Shown piece by piece: positions 49,325 to 59,495 of a DNA stretch of 64,000 nt. How positions within the stretch are numbered: the stretch's first letter is position 1; the number at the start of each line of letters is the position of its first letter. The notes beneath the pieces were generated by a model. That model worked only from the letters and a program-made list of their open reading frames with translations, was not told the origin of the DNA and made no database searches. The stretch spans positions 124,001 to 188,000 of the forward strand of contig JAAEQD010000106.1 of the NCBI GenBank assembly GCA_024231855.1, read 5' to 3'. The stretch is from Candidatus Zixiibacteriota bacterium (lineage in GTDB: Bacteria; Zixibacteria; MSB-5A5; UBA10806; 4484-95). The position numbers and the translations under genes are program-made.

Positions 49325-50532
49325 TTTTTCTTACGCTTAAGAAGCTTTATTACTTCATCCAGGATTTTACCGGCCAGGTCGCTTTTGGTCATTGTCGGCA
49401 GATCAGTCGCTCGTTTGCCCTTAACGAATATCGATGCTTTATTGCAATCCGACCCGAATTCGACACCCTTGAGGGTCGGGTTGTTGGCCACTATCATATC
49501 GAGCTTCTTTTCAAGCATCTTTTTCTGCGCGGCGGCTTTCAGGTTCTGGGTTTCAAGCGCGAAACCAACCAGTATCTTCCTGCCGCGACGTTTGGCCAGG
49601 GTGCTAATGATATCGGGATTTTTAGTCATCAGCATATTCTGGTCAGATTTGGTTTTCTTTATCTTCTGACGACTATAGATTTTCGGCTTATAATCGGCCA
49701 CGGCCGCGGTCATGATCACGACATCGATATATTTGTATTTGGCCTCGATAGCTTTCAGCATCTGATCGGCGGTCTCGATATTGACCAACTCGACGCCCGA
49801 TGGCGGCGTAATCGCAACCGGCCCGGAAACCAGGATCACTCTGGCGCCACGGTCTTTGGCGATCTCGGCTATAGCATAGCCCATTTTACCCGATGACCTG
49901 TTCGAGATAAAGCGTACAGGATCAAACGGCTCGACTGTCGGTCCGGCGGTCACCAGGATTCGGTATTTCTCCAGATCGGCTTTAGACTGAAGGATTTTCT
50001 CGATACTTTTATATACCTCGGTTGGCTCGGCCATGCGCCCCTCAGCTTCGATTAAGCTGGCGAGGTGGCCTTTGGTAGGGCCAACAAGTTCGATGCCCTG
50101 CTCTTTTAATGTTTTGATATTGCGCTTGGTGGCGAAATTGTTCCACATCTTCACGTTCATGGCCGGGGCGACCAATTTCGGGCCATCGTAGGCCAGAAGC
50201 TGCGTCGACAGCACCTCATCGGCGATACCGGCGGCCATCTTGGCGATAATATTAGCAGTAGCCGGAGCAATCACGAACAGATCGGCCCAATCCGCCCAGC
50301 TTACATGTTCGAGGCTGTCTCGGCCGGGGTCCCACATGGAGGTCGACACCGATTCGGCGCCCAATGCCGAAAAGGTAAGCGGAGTAACGAATTTCGAGGC
50401 GGACTCAGTCATCACGACCCGCACAGAAGCGCCGGCTTTGACCAGCATCCGCAACAATTCGCAGATTTTAAACGCGGCAATCCCGCCGGAGATACCGATC
50501 AGGACTTTTTTATTTTTCAGGTTGGACGGCAT
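49321..50532 (-). CDS. coaBC: Bifunctional phosphopantothenoylcysteine decarboxylase / phosphopantothenate-cysteine ligase
   Basis: KVLIGISGGIAAFKICELLRML, APAMNVKMW, VTAGPTVEPFDPVRFISNRSSGKMGYAIA. Confidence 0.94.
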   Translation of the reverse strand: MPSNLKNKKVLIGISGGIAAFKICELLRMLVKAGASVRVVMTESASKFVTPLTFSALGAESVSTSMWDPGRDSLEHVSWADWADLFVIAPATANIIAKMAAGIADEVLSTQLLAYDGPKLVAPAMNVKMWNNFATKRNIKTLKEQGIELVGPTKGHLASLIEAEGRMAEPTEVYKSIEKILQSKADLEKYRILVTAGPTVEPFDPVRFISNRSSGKMGYAIAEIAKDRGARVILVSGPVAITPPSGVELVNIETADQMLKAIEAKYKYIDVVIMTAAVADYKPKIYSRQKIKKTKSDQNMLMTKNPDIISTLAKRRGRKILVGFALETQNLKAAAQKKMLEKKLDMIVANNPTLKGVEFGSDCNKASIFVKGKRATDLPTMTKSDLAGKILDEVIKLLKRKKK

Positions 50533-50708
50533 AGTTTTCTCCCTTTTGGGTATATGAATATTATCATATAAAACAATCAAAAGCAACAACATTGAATTAA
50601 CAAGTTTTCAACGGTTTCCACAAGGGGAATAAAAGAAATATAGCTTTAAGGGAATATAATTGCTTTCCCGGCGTACTATTATTAGAATAGGCTTTAAGGA
50701 GCGTATTA

Positions 50709-51494
50709 GTGATCAATAAGAAAGTCTTAAAATTACTCATTATATTCTGCTTACTGCAAAATACGGCGTTGGTTTACGCTGATGAGAACCAAGCGCATCC
50801 CAACTACTGGTTTGAGCAAGCCAAATTCCTCCTGGATACCAATTCCCCTGACACCAATTCGATAAGCAAAGCCTATAAAATGATAAAAAAGGCTGTGGCA
50901 AGTAATCCCTCAAGGATCGAGCATTGGGAGTACGCGGCATTAGCGAGTTATAGGTGCCGTGATTTTGAAGCGGCGCTTAAATATCATGAAAAATATTTCA
51001 AAATGGGTGGCGAAAACCTTCAGGCAAAGCAAAATTACGCTAATACTCTGATAAAAATGGAAAAGTATCAAAAAGCAATTGACGCATATTCTAGCTTGGT
51101 TAAATCAAACGCTAATGATTATAAATCCCACTGTCTTCTTGGTATGTTATATAATTTTACTCACCAGGACGAAAAGGCTATTCCGCATTTGGAGATTGTG
51201 CTTGCCGATAGCAGTGACGAAACAATCAATAAGAAGAGAAAAACTTTAACTATAAGCCTTGGCTGGAGTTATTTAACGATTAATGAATTCAAAAAAACAA
51301 TAGATTTGCTCGAACCATATATTGAGTTCAATCCTCAACACAAAAATATCGATGCCTTATGGATAATTGCCATGGCATACAAGGCACTTGATGAGTGTGA
51401 AAAGGCGCATGAATATTGTGGGAAAGTACTGGATATAGAACCAAGACACAAGCCCTGCAAAGAGTGGTTTACCAGAAGATCCCCCTGTGGATAA
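50709..51494 (+). CDS. Secreted TPR-repeat protein
   Basis: Signal peptide; TPR-like repeats YQKAIDAYSSLVKSNANDYKSHCLLGMLY. Confidence 0.75.
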   Translation: MINKKVLKLLIIFCLLQNTALVYADENQAHPNYWFEQAKFLLDTNSPDTNSISKAYKMIKKAVASNPSRIEHWEYAALASYRCRDFEAALKYHEKYFKMGGENLQAKQNYANTLIKMEKYQKAIDAYSSLVKSNANDYKSHCLLGMLYNFTHQDEKAIPHLEIVLADSSDETINKKRKTLTISLGWSYLTINEFKKTIDLLEPYIEFNPQHKNIDALWIIAMAYKALDECEKAHEYCGKVLDIEPRHKPCKEWFTRRSPCG

Positions 51495-51540
51495 ATAATT
51501 AATCCGATATAGCTATCTAATTGATAATTAATAAAGCCCT

Positions 51541-51588
51541 GTCATTGCGAGGAATCCCGCCCCAAGCGGGATGACGCGGCAATCCGTA
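51541..51588. repeat. CATTGCGAGGAATCCCGCC...GCAATC extragenic repeat
   Basis: GTCATTGCGAGGAATCCCGCCCCAAGCGGGATGACGCGGCAATC; same family at 51922-52022 and 26973-27116. Confidence 0.75.
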
Positions 51589-51611
51589 TCGATTCCAGGA
51601 GAAACTTTATT

Positions 51612-51899
51612 CTATAATCTTTTATATAAATCCAGCCAATCAGGATTGAATTTATCTATAAGCTCGATTTTCTTCTTTCGTGAGCCGGCTTTGATCTGTT
51701 TTTCTCTGGATATCGCGTTATAAGGATCATCGAATATCTCATAGTAAACTAATTTATCGAGATTATATCTTTTCGAAAATCCTTTGGTAAGTTTGTTTTT
51801 ATGTTTATAAACGCGTTTTACAAGATTTCTTGTTATACCGGTATAGAGAACGGTATTGTTTTTATTTGTAATAATATATACGTAATAATTTTGATTCAT
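51612..51899 (-). CDS. GIY-YIG nuclease family protein
   Basis: YVYIITNKNNTVLYTGITRNLVKRVYKHK...YYEIFDDPYNAISREKQIK. Confidence 0.92.
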   Translation of the reverse strand: MNQNYYVYIITNKNNTVLYTGITRNLVKRVYKHKNKLTKGFSKRYNLDKLVYYEIFDDPYNAISREKQIKAGSRKKKIELIDKFNPDWLDLYKRL

Positions 51900-51921
51900 T
51901 TTATCATTCTGCCGATTTTTA

Positions 51922-52022
51922 ACGGATTGCCACGTCGCTTCGCTCCTCGCAATGACAGCCTTCTTTTAATAAAACGTCATTGCAAGGAATTCAGCCCCAA
52001 GCGGGATGACGCGGCAATCTGT
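51922..52022. repeat. Two further copies of the CATTGCGAGGA-type repeat, one inverted
   Basis: ACGGATTGCCACGTCGCTTCGCTCCTCGCAATGACAG and GTCATTGCAAGGAATTCAGCCCCAAGCGGGATGACGCGGCAATCTG. Confidence 0.75.
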
Positions 52023-52072
52023 TTGCATCTTTGCAAACCTTTAACGTAAGTATAAGAAAGATTAAATATCAG

Positions 52073-53422
52073 TTAATCAGGCTTCTTCCCCCGCTCCTGG
52101 GCCATCTTCTTCAGCCACCAGTCGAGCTTCTCCTTGAGCTTGACCTCCAGGCCCCGGTCGGTGGGATGGTAGAACCGCTGGCCGGTCATTTCATCGGGCA
52201 GGCATTCCATGTAGGCGAAAGCGTCACTGTAATCATGCGCGTACTTGTAGCCTTTGCCGTAATCGAGTTCCTTCATCAGGCCGGTCGGGGCGTTTCGGAT
52301 CTGCAGTGGCGCGGGGAAATCGGGGTTGTCCTCGATTGCCTTTTTCGCGGCTTTTTCAGCCATATAGATTGAATTGGATTTCGGGGCCAGCGCCATGTAG
52401 ATCGCCGCCTGTCCCAGGGCAAGATCGCCCTCAGGTGAGCCGAGGAAATGGTATGTCTCTTTGGCGGCTAAAGCGATCTGGAGCGCCCTCGGATCGGCCA
52501 GGCCGATATCCTCGATAGCGAACCGGATCATCCGCCGAACGATATATAAAGCGTCCTCGCCCGCTGTAAGCATCCGGTAGAGCCAGTACAGCGAGGCGTC
52601 GACATCGGAGGCCCGAAGCGACTTGTGCAGAGCCGAGATCAGGTTGAAATGCTGATCGCCGTGCTTATCATACAGAAGCGACTTCTTCTGGATCGCCTCA
52701 TTAATCAGTTCGATTGTCAGCATCCGCTTGCCCGATTTATCCGGCTCGACATGTTCGACGGCGAACTCCAGACGGTTTAACGCCACCCGCGCGTCGCCAT
52801 CGGCTAAAGCGCTGAAATGCTCCAGCACATTGTTATCGAATGTGATATTCATCTCGCCAAGCCCGCGCTCTTTGTCGGTGATTGCCCGTTCGACTATCGC
52901 ACTGATATTCTCCAGCGAGAGAGCGTTAAGTGTATAGACCCGGCAGCGTGACAGCAACGCCGATATCACCTCAAATGACGGATTCTCGGTAGTCGCGCCA
53001 ATCAGCTCGATTGTGCCGGCCTCGACGTGCGGCAGGAACGCGTCCTGCTGGGCCTTGTTGAACCGATGGATCTCATCGACGAAAAGGATTGTCTTGCGGC
53101 CCTGGATAACCAGCCGCCGGTCGGCATGGCCGATTACCGCCTTGATCTCCTTGATCCCGGCGGTCACCGCCGAAAACGGCTCGAACTCGGCCTTGGAGTA
53201 GGCGGCGATCAGGCGGGCCAGGGTGGTCTTGCCCGAACCAGGCGGCCCCCACAGAATTATCGAGCCGACCCGGTCGGCCTTGATCGACTCATATAAGGGC
53301 TTGGCCGGCGCCAGTATATGTGTCTGGCCGACGAACTCCTCGAGGCTTTCCGGCCTCAGGCGATCCGCCAGCGGCGCTTTCGGTTTCTGTGATGATGAAC
53401 CCTCTTGCTCGAATAGTTCCAT
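52073..53422 (-). CDS. rarA: Replication-associated recombination protein A (RarA/MgsA, AAA+ clamp-loader-like)
   Basis: LADRLRPESLEEFVGQTHIL, LWGPPGSGKTTLARLIA, LFVDEIHRFNKAQQDAFLPHVE. Confidence 0.95.
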   Translation of the reverse strand: MELFEQEGSSSQKPKAPLADRLRPESLEEFVGQTHILAPAKPLYESIKADRVGSIILWGPPGSGKTTLARLIAAYSKAEFEPFSAVTAGIKEIKAVIGHADRRLVIQGRKTILFVDEIHRFNKAQQDAFLPHVEAGTIELIGATTENPSFEVISALLSRCRVYTLNALSLENISAIVERAITDKERGLGEMNITFDNNVLEHFSALADGDARVALNRLEFAVEHVEPDKSGKRMLTIELINEAIQKKSLLYDKHGDQHFNLISALHKSLRASDVDASLYWLYRMLTAGEDALYIVRRMIRFAIEDIGLADPRALQIALAAKETYHFLGSPEGDLALGQAAIYMALAPKSNSIYMAEKAAKKAIEDNPDFPAPLQIRNAPTGLMKELDYGKGYKYAHDYSDAFAYMECLPDEMTGQRFYHPTDRGLEVKLKEKLDWWLKKMAQERGKKPD

Positions 53423-53474
53423 GTTCTAAAGATACACTGCACAAAAGGGCAGTGCAAGGGGAAAGTTGGGGGGG

Positions 53475-54938
53475 TTAGTCGGAGCTTACCGGAATTCTAT
53501 AATTTTGCGATTTAGATCTCGATTTGAAATACTGTTTATACAGCTTCCGTTTTAAGGGGTGGGCCATTACCCGCGATAGCACAACTTCTATTAGCGGCAG
53601 ATGATGAATTTGTGTCCCGGGCGATTTATTAGTTATTAATTTGGAAAGTAAACCAGTTAAAAGTAGTTTTAGATACCGTCTTAAGGAGAAAGCATCGTAA
53701 TACAATTTAGTGAAATAATTAAAGAAATCCTTCTCTTTTAGCCTGGTTGGTGTCACCCAGTGCATGAAATCGAAATAATCATAATCCATCATAATTTCTG
53801 CTTTACGCTTTTGATATAATGACGTGCCTGGTAGCGGCGTGGTTATTACAAATCGAGGTCTGATGATGTTATGATGTTCTATATATCCGCCTATTGCCTT
53901 AAAGTCTTTTTCCTCGAAGCCGGGGTCTATTAAAAAATATGTGGAAAAACTAATTTTGAAATCATTAAGAATACGAATTGCTTCCTGGTTAATATCAGAT
54001 GAAATTGACTTATTCAATTCAGTCAACGACCTGTCATTGGTGGCTTCAATACCAATCGTTAAGTTTGCCAGGCCGATTTTCTTCCACATGCGAAATAACT
54101 CAGGATTATTCACAATCGTGTCGGCCCTGCAATAACCTGAATATTCTTTTTTTACGCCCCAATCCTGTAATAAACAGGCTAATGCTTTCGCTCGCTTAAT
54201 ATCAGAAAAAGTATTGTCATCAGCGAAAAGTACGCGATGAGTATTAGTGGGAAGGCTTTTTACTTCCTCAAAAACGTCTTTCGCGTTTCGTACAAAATAT
54301 TTTCCCCGAGCGGCTTTCCAACACGCGCAGAATACACATCGATAAGGACACCCCCGGGAGGTATTTACCAGCGTGGTGGGCCGACCTAATTCGTCTTTAT
54401 AATATCCGGTATATGCCGCCGTCAATTGTCTGTCCGGCAGCGGGACATCATCAGCCTCAATGTCGTGCGCGGGCTTGGGGGAATTGACCGGAATTCCATC
54501 GTTTAAGTAAATGACTCCGGAAACAGAATCGGGGAGCTCGTTGTGGTCAATTGAATTAATATATAGAGGAAAAGTTTTTTCAGCCCAGCCGATGAAAATA
54601 GCATCAGTGTCTTTACTGTAAAAATCGTATGGCGCTAATGTGGGGTGATTGCCGCCCACTATGTTTTTCGCTCCCGGTAGAATTTCTTTTACGAATCTTA
54701 ATACTTTCAAGGCCGCGTTGACATCTATAGTATTGTTTACTGTGATACCTACTATATCGGGCGAGAATGATAACAGAACTTGTTTTAAGTATGACAGAGA
54801 ATCAAACCGTAAATCTATTATTTTAACAGAATGTCTTGGGACGGTAGCGGCTAGTATTTCCAAAGGCAAAGGTTCGAAATTAGTCGGCGCTAATACCTTT
54901 TCGTTCTGAGGGGGAAATAAAAGCAAAACCTTTGCCAT
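53475..54938 (-). CDS. B12-binding domain radical SAM protein
   Basis: N-terminal B12-binding-like region; CPYRCVFCACWKA CxxxCxxC motif. Confidence 0.88.
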   Translation of the reverse strand: MAKVLLLFPPQNEKVLAPTNFEPLPLEILAATVPRHSVKIIDLRFDSLSYLKQVLLSFSPDIVGITVNNTIDVNAALKVLRFVKEILPGAKNIVGGNHPTLAPYDFYSKDTDAIFIGWAEKTFPLYINSIDHNELPDSVSGVIYLNDGIPVNSPKPAHDIEADDVPLPDRQLTAAYTGYYKDELGRPTTLVNTSRGCPYRCVFCACWKAARGKYFVRNAKDVFEEVKSLPTNTHRVLFADDNTFSDIKRAKALACLLQDWGVKKEYSGYCRADTIVNNPELFRMWKKIGLANLTIGIEATNDRSLTELNKSISSDINQEAIRILNDFKISFSTYFLIDPGFEEKDFKAIGGYIEHHNIIRPRFVITTPLPGTSLYQKRKAEIMMDYDYFDFMHWVTPTRLKEKDFFNYFTKLYYDAFSLRRYLKLLLTGLLSKLITNKSPGTQIHHLPLIEVVLSRVMAHPLKRKLYKQYFKSRSKSQNYRIPVSSD

Positions 54939-55187
54939 TTTGAATACGATCCTTGTCTGAATATCTCTGTCAACTTGATAATGAATAAAAGATTATCTAA
55001 ATATATCAATTCCTGCAATTTTATGCAAATAAAACCTCTTTGCGATTATTCGGAAGGCCAGGTGACTTCTCCCCTCGTCCCCAAATAGAATTAGGGAACT
55101 CGAATACTACTTGCCTTTCCCGCAAATCATACTATAATAAACCAGTAATGAAACTAATTCGCTATCAACCGGGCTTCGGAGATAACT

Positions 55188-56492
55188 ATGTATAAGCTGC
55201 TAAAAACCAGACGGAGCTTCATCAAAAGCCTGCTCAAGGGCGCAGGCTCGCTTTTGGCTATCGGGCCGCTGGCTAAGTATATCCGGGCTGATTCAAACAC
55301 GCTCGATCCGAGAGTCCGGGTGCCCAATCCGTATGTCATGCCGGATGGCCGCCCGAAACTGGTCTGTGTCACCGGCGATAATTACGGTAGGATGCTTCAT
55401 GCCGGGCTGGCCGCTATCGGCGGGCTCGATCTGCTTATCGATAACCAGCAGGATGTGTTGATCAAGCCCAACTTCACCTATACCGAACCTTACCCGACCA
55501 CATCGGCTGCCGGTTCAGTAGTGAGCACAATAGAGGCAGTACAGCAGGTGTCGTTAGGGACTATCAATGTCGGGGATGCCGGGGGCGACGATAATCAGGA
55601 TATTTACGACTATCTGGAAATCGAGGTTCCGATCACCGATGCCGGGGCCAACCTGATTCTGTTTGAGGACACCTACGATGTCCGCCGCGACACCTGGCCG
55701 ATTGAGATTCCCGATTTCAAGGTCTGGACCGATATCTACGATACGCCGATACTGATCAATCTTTGTTCACTGAAACGTCACTACGCCTCCTTTCTCACCT
55801 GCGCGATTAAGAATCACGTAGGTTCGGTCTCCGGCCCCGATCGTGCCGATACCCGTGGCTACCTTCACAATTTCGATGATGAGTCGTTTGAATTTCTGAC
55901 CACGATTTCGGAAATCGCCGGACTGATCAATCCGGAGCTAACCATAGTGGATGCTCGCGAGTTCATGGCGGTCAACGGGCCGCTTCTGGTGTTCGGCGGT
56001 GAGATCAGGCCGATGAACAAGATCGTTATCTGCGGCGATATGGTGGCTACCGACGCCTACTGTTCCCAGCTAATGGATGAATATGACGAAACGTATGATC
56101 CCAGCAGGATCATCCCAACCCTCGAACGCGCCGAACAACTTGGTTTAGGCACGGCCGACTTGAGCCAGGTTGAGATTATCGAAACCGAGCAAACCGATAT
56201 AGATAGTAATCCCGGATCAAACACGCCGGTTGGTTTCGAACTTCATCAGAATTATCCTAATCCATTCAACGCCTCGACCAAGATAAGCTTCGCGATTCCC
56301 GAAAGGTCACACGTGTCTATCAAGGTGTATGATATTCTGGGACGTGAGGTAGCTAACCTGGCGGATGGATATTTCGATTCGGGCAGGCATGTCTTGTCAT
56401 TCAAAGTTAATGGCTTATCGAGCGGCACGTATTATTGCAGGTTGGTCACACCGGGCTTTAGCGATCGCAAAGCGATGGTATTTGTAAAATAA
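55188..56492 (+). CDS. DUF362 domain protein with Tat-like signal and T9SS type A-like C-terminal tail
   Basis: TRRSFIKSLLKGAGSLLAIGP; VLIKPNFT; FELHQNYPNPFNASTKISFAIPERSHVSIKVYDILGREV...VFVK. Confidence 0.8.
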   Translation: MYKLLKTRRSFIKSLLKGAGSLLAIGPLAKYIRADSNTLDPRVRVPNPYVMPDGRPKLVCVTGDNYGRMLHAGLAAIGGLDLLIDNQQDVLIKPNFTYTEPYPTTSAAGSVVSTIEAVQQVSLGTINVGDAGGDDNQDIYDYLEIEVPITDAGANLILFEDTYDVRRDTWPIEIPDFKVWTDIYDTPILINLCSLKRHYASFLTCAIKNHVGSVSGPDRADTRGYLHNFDDESFEFLTTISEIAGLINPELTIVDAREFMAVNGPLLVFGGEIRPMNKIVICGDMVATDAYCSQLMDEYDETYDPSRIIPTLERAEQLGLGTADLSQVEIIETEQTDIDSNPGSNTPVGFELHQNYPNPFNASTKISFAIPERSHVSIKVYDILGREVANLADGYFDSGRHVLSFKVNGLSSGTYYCRLVTPGFSDRKAMVFVK

Positions 56493-56692
56493 GTCTGCCG
56501 GTCTCAATAAACTAAAGTGTAACGGATGTCATGAGACAACCTGTGATAAATGTATTGACACAGAACAGCATACCGTACCCCTACGAGTTAAATCACGCAT
56601 AAATAGATTCAATATTACCGCTTGAAATTATCTCAAAATTCAAATAATCTTAAATAATCATATATAATCGCCAATTAAGAAAGGAGTGTGAA

Positions 56693-57703
56693 ATGAAAAT
56701 ATCCCACAAACTTTTAACTTTGATATTAGCCCTGCTTTTTGTTATACCGGTCGTCGTCAATAGCAATGAGGCAATGCCTGTCAATCGGGACAATATCGCC
56801 ACCTTCTCGATAGTCGCCCGTGACCCAGCCACCGGCGAGTTGGGTGTAGCTGTGGCATCACGGTTTTTCGCGGTCGGCGCGGTTGTGCCCTGGGCCAAGT
56901 CCGGAGTCGGCGCGGTGGCAACTCAATCGTACGCCAACACGACATTCGGCTGGCGAGGGCTCGAACTGATGGAAAGCGGACTGGCGCCGGATGAGGCAAT
57001 GCAAAAACTAATCGAAAGCGATGACAATCCTGGGCAACGTCAGGTGGGCATGGTTGCCGCGGATGGTAAATCATCCACTTACACCGGCGATGGCTGCAAT
57101 CACTGGGCCGGCGGCCGAAACGGTCCAAATTACGCAATACAGGGTAATATATTGGCGGGCGAGGCCGTAGTAACCGAGATGGAAAAAGCCTTCCTCGCGA
57201 CCCAGGGCACCCTGGCCGACCGTCTCTATGCCGCGATGTTGGCCGGCGAAGCCAATGGCGGCGATTCACGGGGCAAGCAATCGGCGGCGATGCTGATGGT
57301 TAAGGAGGGCGCCGGTTATGGCGGCTATACCGATCAGGCGATTGATATCCGGGTGGATGATCACGCCGAGCCGTTTAAGGAGTTGGGCCGAATCCTGATA
57401 ATTGCCCAGATGAATTACGCCTGGAATGACGCCTGGACGTTATTCACGAAAAAGAAATTCGTCGAAGCCTTGCCGCCGATGGAGCGTGCAGCCCGTCTGG
57501 CGCCGAACTATGCCGAGGTGTATTTAGATCTGGCGATAATTAGATTGGCCACAGGCGATAAGAATAACGCTATTACCGCGCTGGAGAAAGCCTTGCGGCT
57601 AAATCCGAAACTGGCCAAACAAGCGAGCAAAGATGATGACCTGGCCGGCTTAAGGGGGGTACCTGAATTCGAAAGGTTGATCTTGCCGCCGGATAAGCAA
57701 TAA
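56693..57703 (+). CDS. DUF1028 domain protein with C-terminal TPR
   Basis: ATFSIVARDPATGELGVAVASRFFAVGAVVPWAKSGVGAVATQSYAN; DRLYAAMLAGEANGGDSRGKQSAAMLMV. Confidence 0.88.
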   Translation: MKISHKLLTLILALLFVIPVVVNSNEAMPVNRDNIATFSIVARDPATGELGVAVASRFFAVGAVVPWAKSGVGAVATQSYANTTFGWRGLELMESGLAPDEAMQKLIESDDNPGQRQVGMVAADGKSSTYTGDGCNHWAGGRNGPNYAIQGNILAGEAVVTEMEKAFLATQGTLADRLYAAMLAGEANGGDSRGKQSAAMLMVKEGAGYGGYTDQAIDIRVDDHAEPFKELGRILIIAQMNYAWNDAWTLFTKKKFVEALPPMERAARLAPNYAEVYLDLAIIRLATGDKNNAITALEKALRLNPKLAKQASKDDDLAGLRGVPEFERLILPPDKQ

Positions 57704-57945
57704 CCGCTTTGGAGAAGTGTCAAGGAATATTTATCTTGACATTTTCGCGTCGGGGTGATAGACTTTTAAGCGGACAAGAACGATATTTAGGCATCTGTTG
57801 GTTTACACATAAGAATTGGTATATGAGTTCATTACGTTCGGGATTAGATGAAGTTATGTTTTCACAGGAATTTGGTTTGCTTGATTTGACATAAGATTAC
57901 CGGTTAACATGAAAAACACAAACATTATAATCAAAGGGGAATACA

Positions 57946-59115
57946 ATGACTATAGGCATTATTCCAAAAAAACTGCATAAAGATTTTATGACTTTTCCCA
58001 AGAAATTACATTATTTTCCAATTTGCACATTCCTGATTTCCTTTGCCATTACCCTGGGTATATACATTTACAAGTTGGCAAATGCGGAAGCCGTGAAGCA
58101 AGCACAAGGACAGGTTGCCAGCAAGCCAATTGAAACAATTGGATTTTTAGCTATATTAACATCGATATATTTTCTCTTTATGTTTTTATGGGTGTTTACC
58201 GGTCGATCTTATTATCCGATTTACAAAATTCAATGGGCGTTTATCCTGTCATATTGCGTTATATTTATGTTCCTGGCGATTCCAATGCTTGCTCCTTACG
58301 CGATTACAATCTACCCGGAGAAGTATGAAACAATGACTAAAAGCCCTGTTGGTATCGTTATATCAAAAACATATCGAGATAATGATACCACAAAAGCAGA
58401 AAAGCAATGGGTATTGAACATTGGTGGTTATGTATCAAAGATAAAACCGGAAGTAAATTCAACTATTACGGATACTTTAGCTGCCAGTTCATCGAACCCG
58501 GTTAAAACAAATAAAGATGATATAATTTTCGAACCAGTGCAAATCAAGGGGGGGATTGTAATACCCCTATATGTCATCATCCTATCTATTCTTGGGGGCG
58601 CGATAAATATGACAAGGAGAGTTCCGGAAATTCATCAAGAAGCCGAAAAAGTACGAAACGCGTACGACAAAGCGCAGGCCGAACATGATGAGGAGCATAA
58701 AGATAAAATATTGCAAATACAAAAAATAATGGGGGGGATTGAAGCAAGTATAGATTCGAGTGAAACATCAACGGCGGAAAAAGAATGGCGGCGGTTGCTT
58801 ATTGATCAATATATGTACCTGTTTTCGGCGGCCTTTCTCGGCATAGCGACTTATTATCTTCTTCACTGGATGAATTTCCTTGAAACCCCTGCTATCGTAA
58901 TAGTTTCATTTTCAATAGGCTTAATTTCCGAATATGTTTTACTTAAAATCACGAGTATCGCCAAAAGCATTGTAGGGGCTCAGGTGGATGAGAAAACGGA
59001 AAAATTGATTACAGAAAAAATTGAAGAGAAAGTTAAGGAATTATCCAAACAATTACCGGCGGCTCCTCCTCCCCCGGTGGTACCTCCACCATCGCCGGAT
59101 GAGCCCAGCGCCTAA
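57946..59115 (+). CDS. Hypothetical multi-TM membrane protein
   Basis: Several hydrophobic segments, coiled-coil-like region, C-terminal PAAPPPPVVPPPSPDEPSA. Confidence 0.7.
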   Translation: MTIGIIPKKLHKDFMTFPKKLHYFPICTFLISFAITLGIYIYKLANAEAVKQAQGQVASKPIETIGFLAILTSIYFLFMFLWVFTGRSYYPIYKIQWAFILSYCVIFMFLAIPMLAPYAITIYPEKYETMTKSPVGIVISKTYRDNDTTKAEKQWVLNIGGYVSKIKPEVNSTITDTLAASSSNPVKTNKDDIIFEPVQIKGGIVIPLYVIILSILGGAINMTRRVPEIHQEAEKVRNAYDKAQAEHDEEHKDKILQIQKIMGGIEASIDSSETSTAEKEWRRLLIDQYMYLFSAAFLGIATYYLLHWMNFLETPAIVIVSFSIGLISEYVLLKITSIAKSIVGAQVDEKTEKLITEKIEEKVKELSKQLPAAPPPPVVPPPSPDEPSA

Positions 59116-59495
59116 TAGGCGCCGGAAAAAGCGTAAGTAGTTGCTATTTCCATATATATCCCAAGTACCCGCCTTTCAACATTTTTCTGGAAAATCCAAG
59201 CGGATTGATGTAAATATATCTTCAAAAGCGGGGAAATGGGTGGTTGAAATCAATAGAGAAGATACGATAAAATTAGTAAGCGCGTAAATTCATTGCAATG
59301 TTGATAATTATTAGAACCAACCTGTTAATCGGATTCGGCCCGAACATGGGGAACCATAGTACTATTGATAATATTTACGGTAATGATTTATCGGAGAGTG
59401 AATCCGGGTAACTCATCGTTCATCAAAGAAGCTTGCGGTAACAAATAATTTGGAGTAGTTTTAAAAAGCAATCAACAATAAATTACTAAAAGGAG

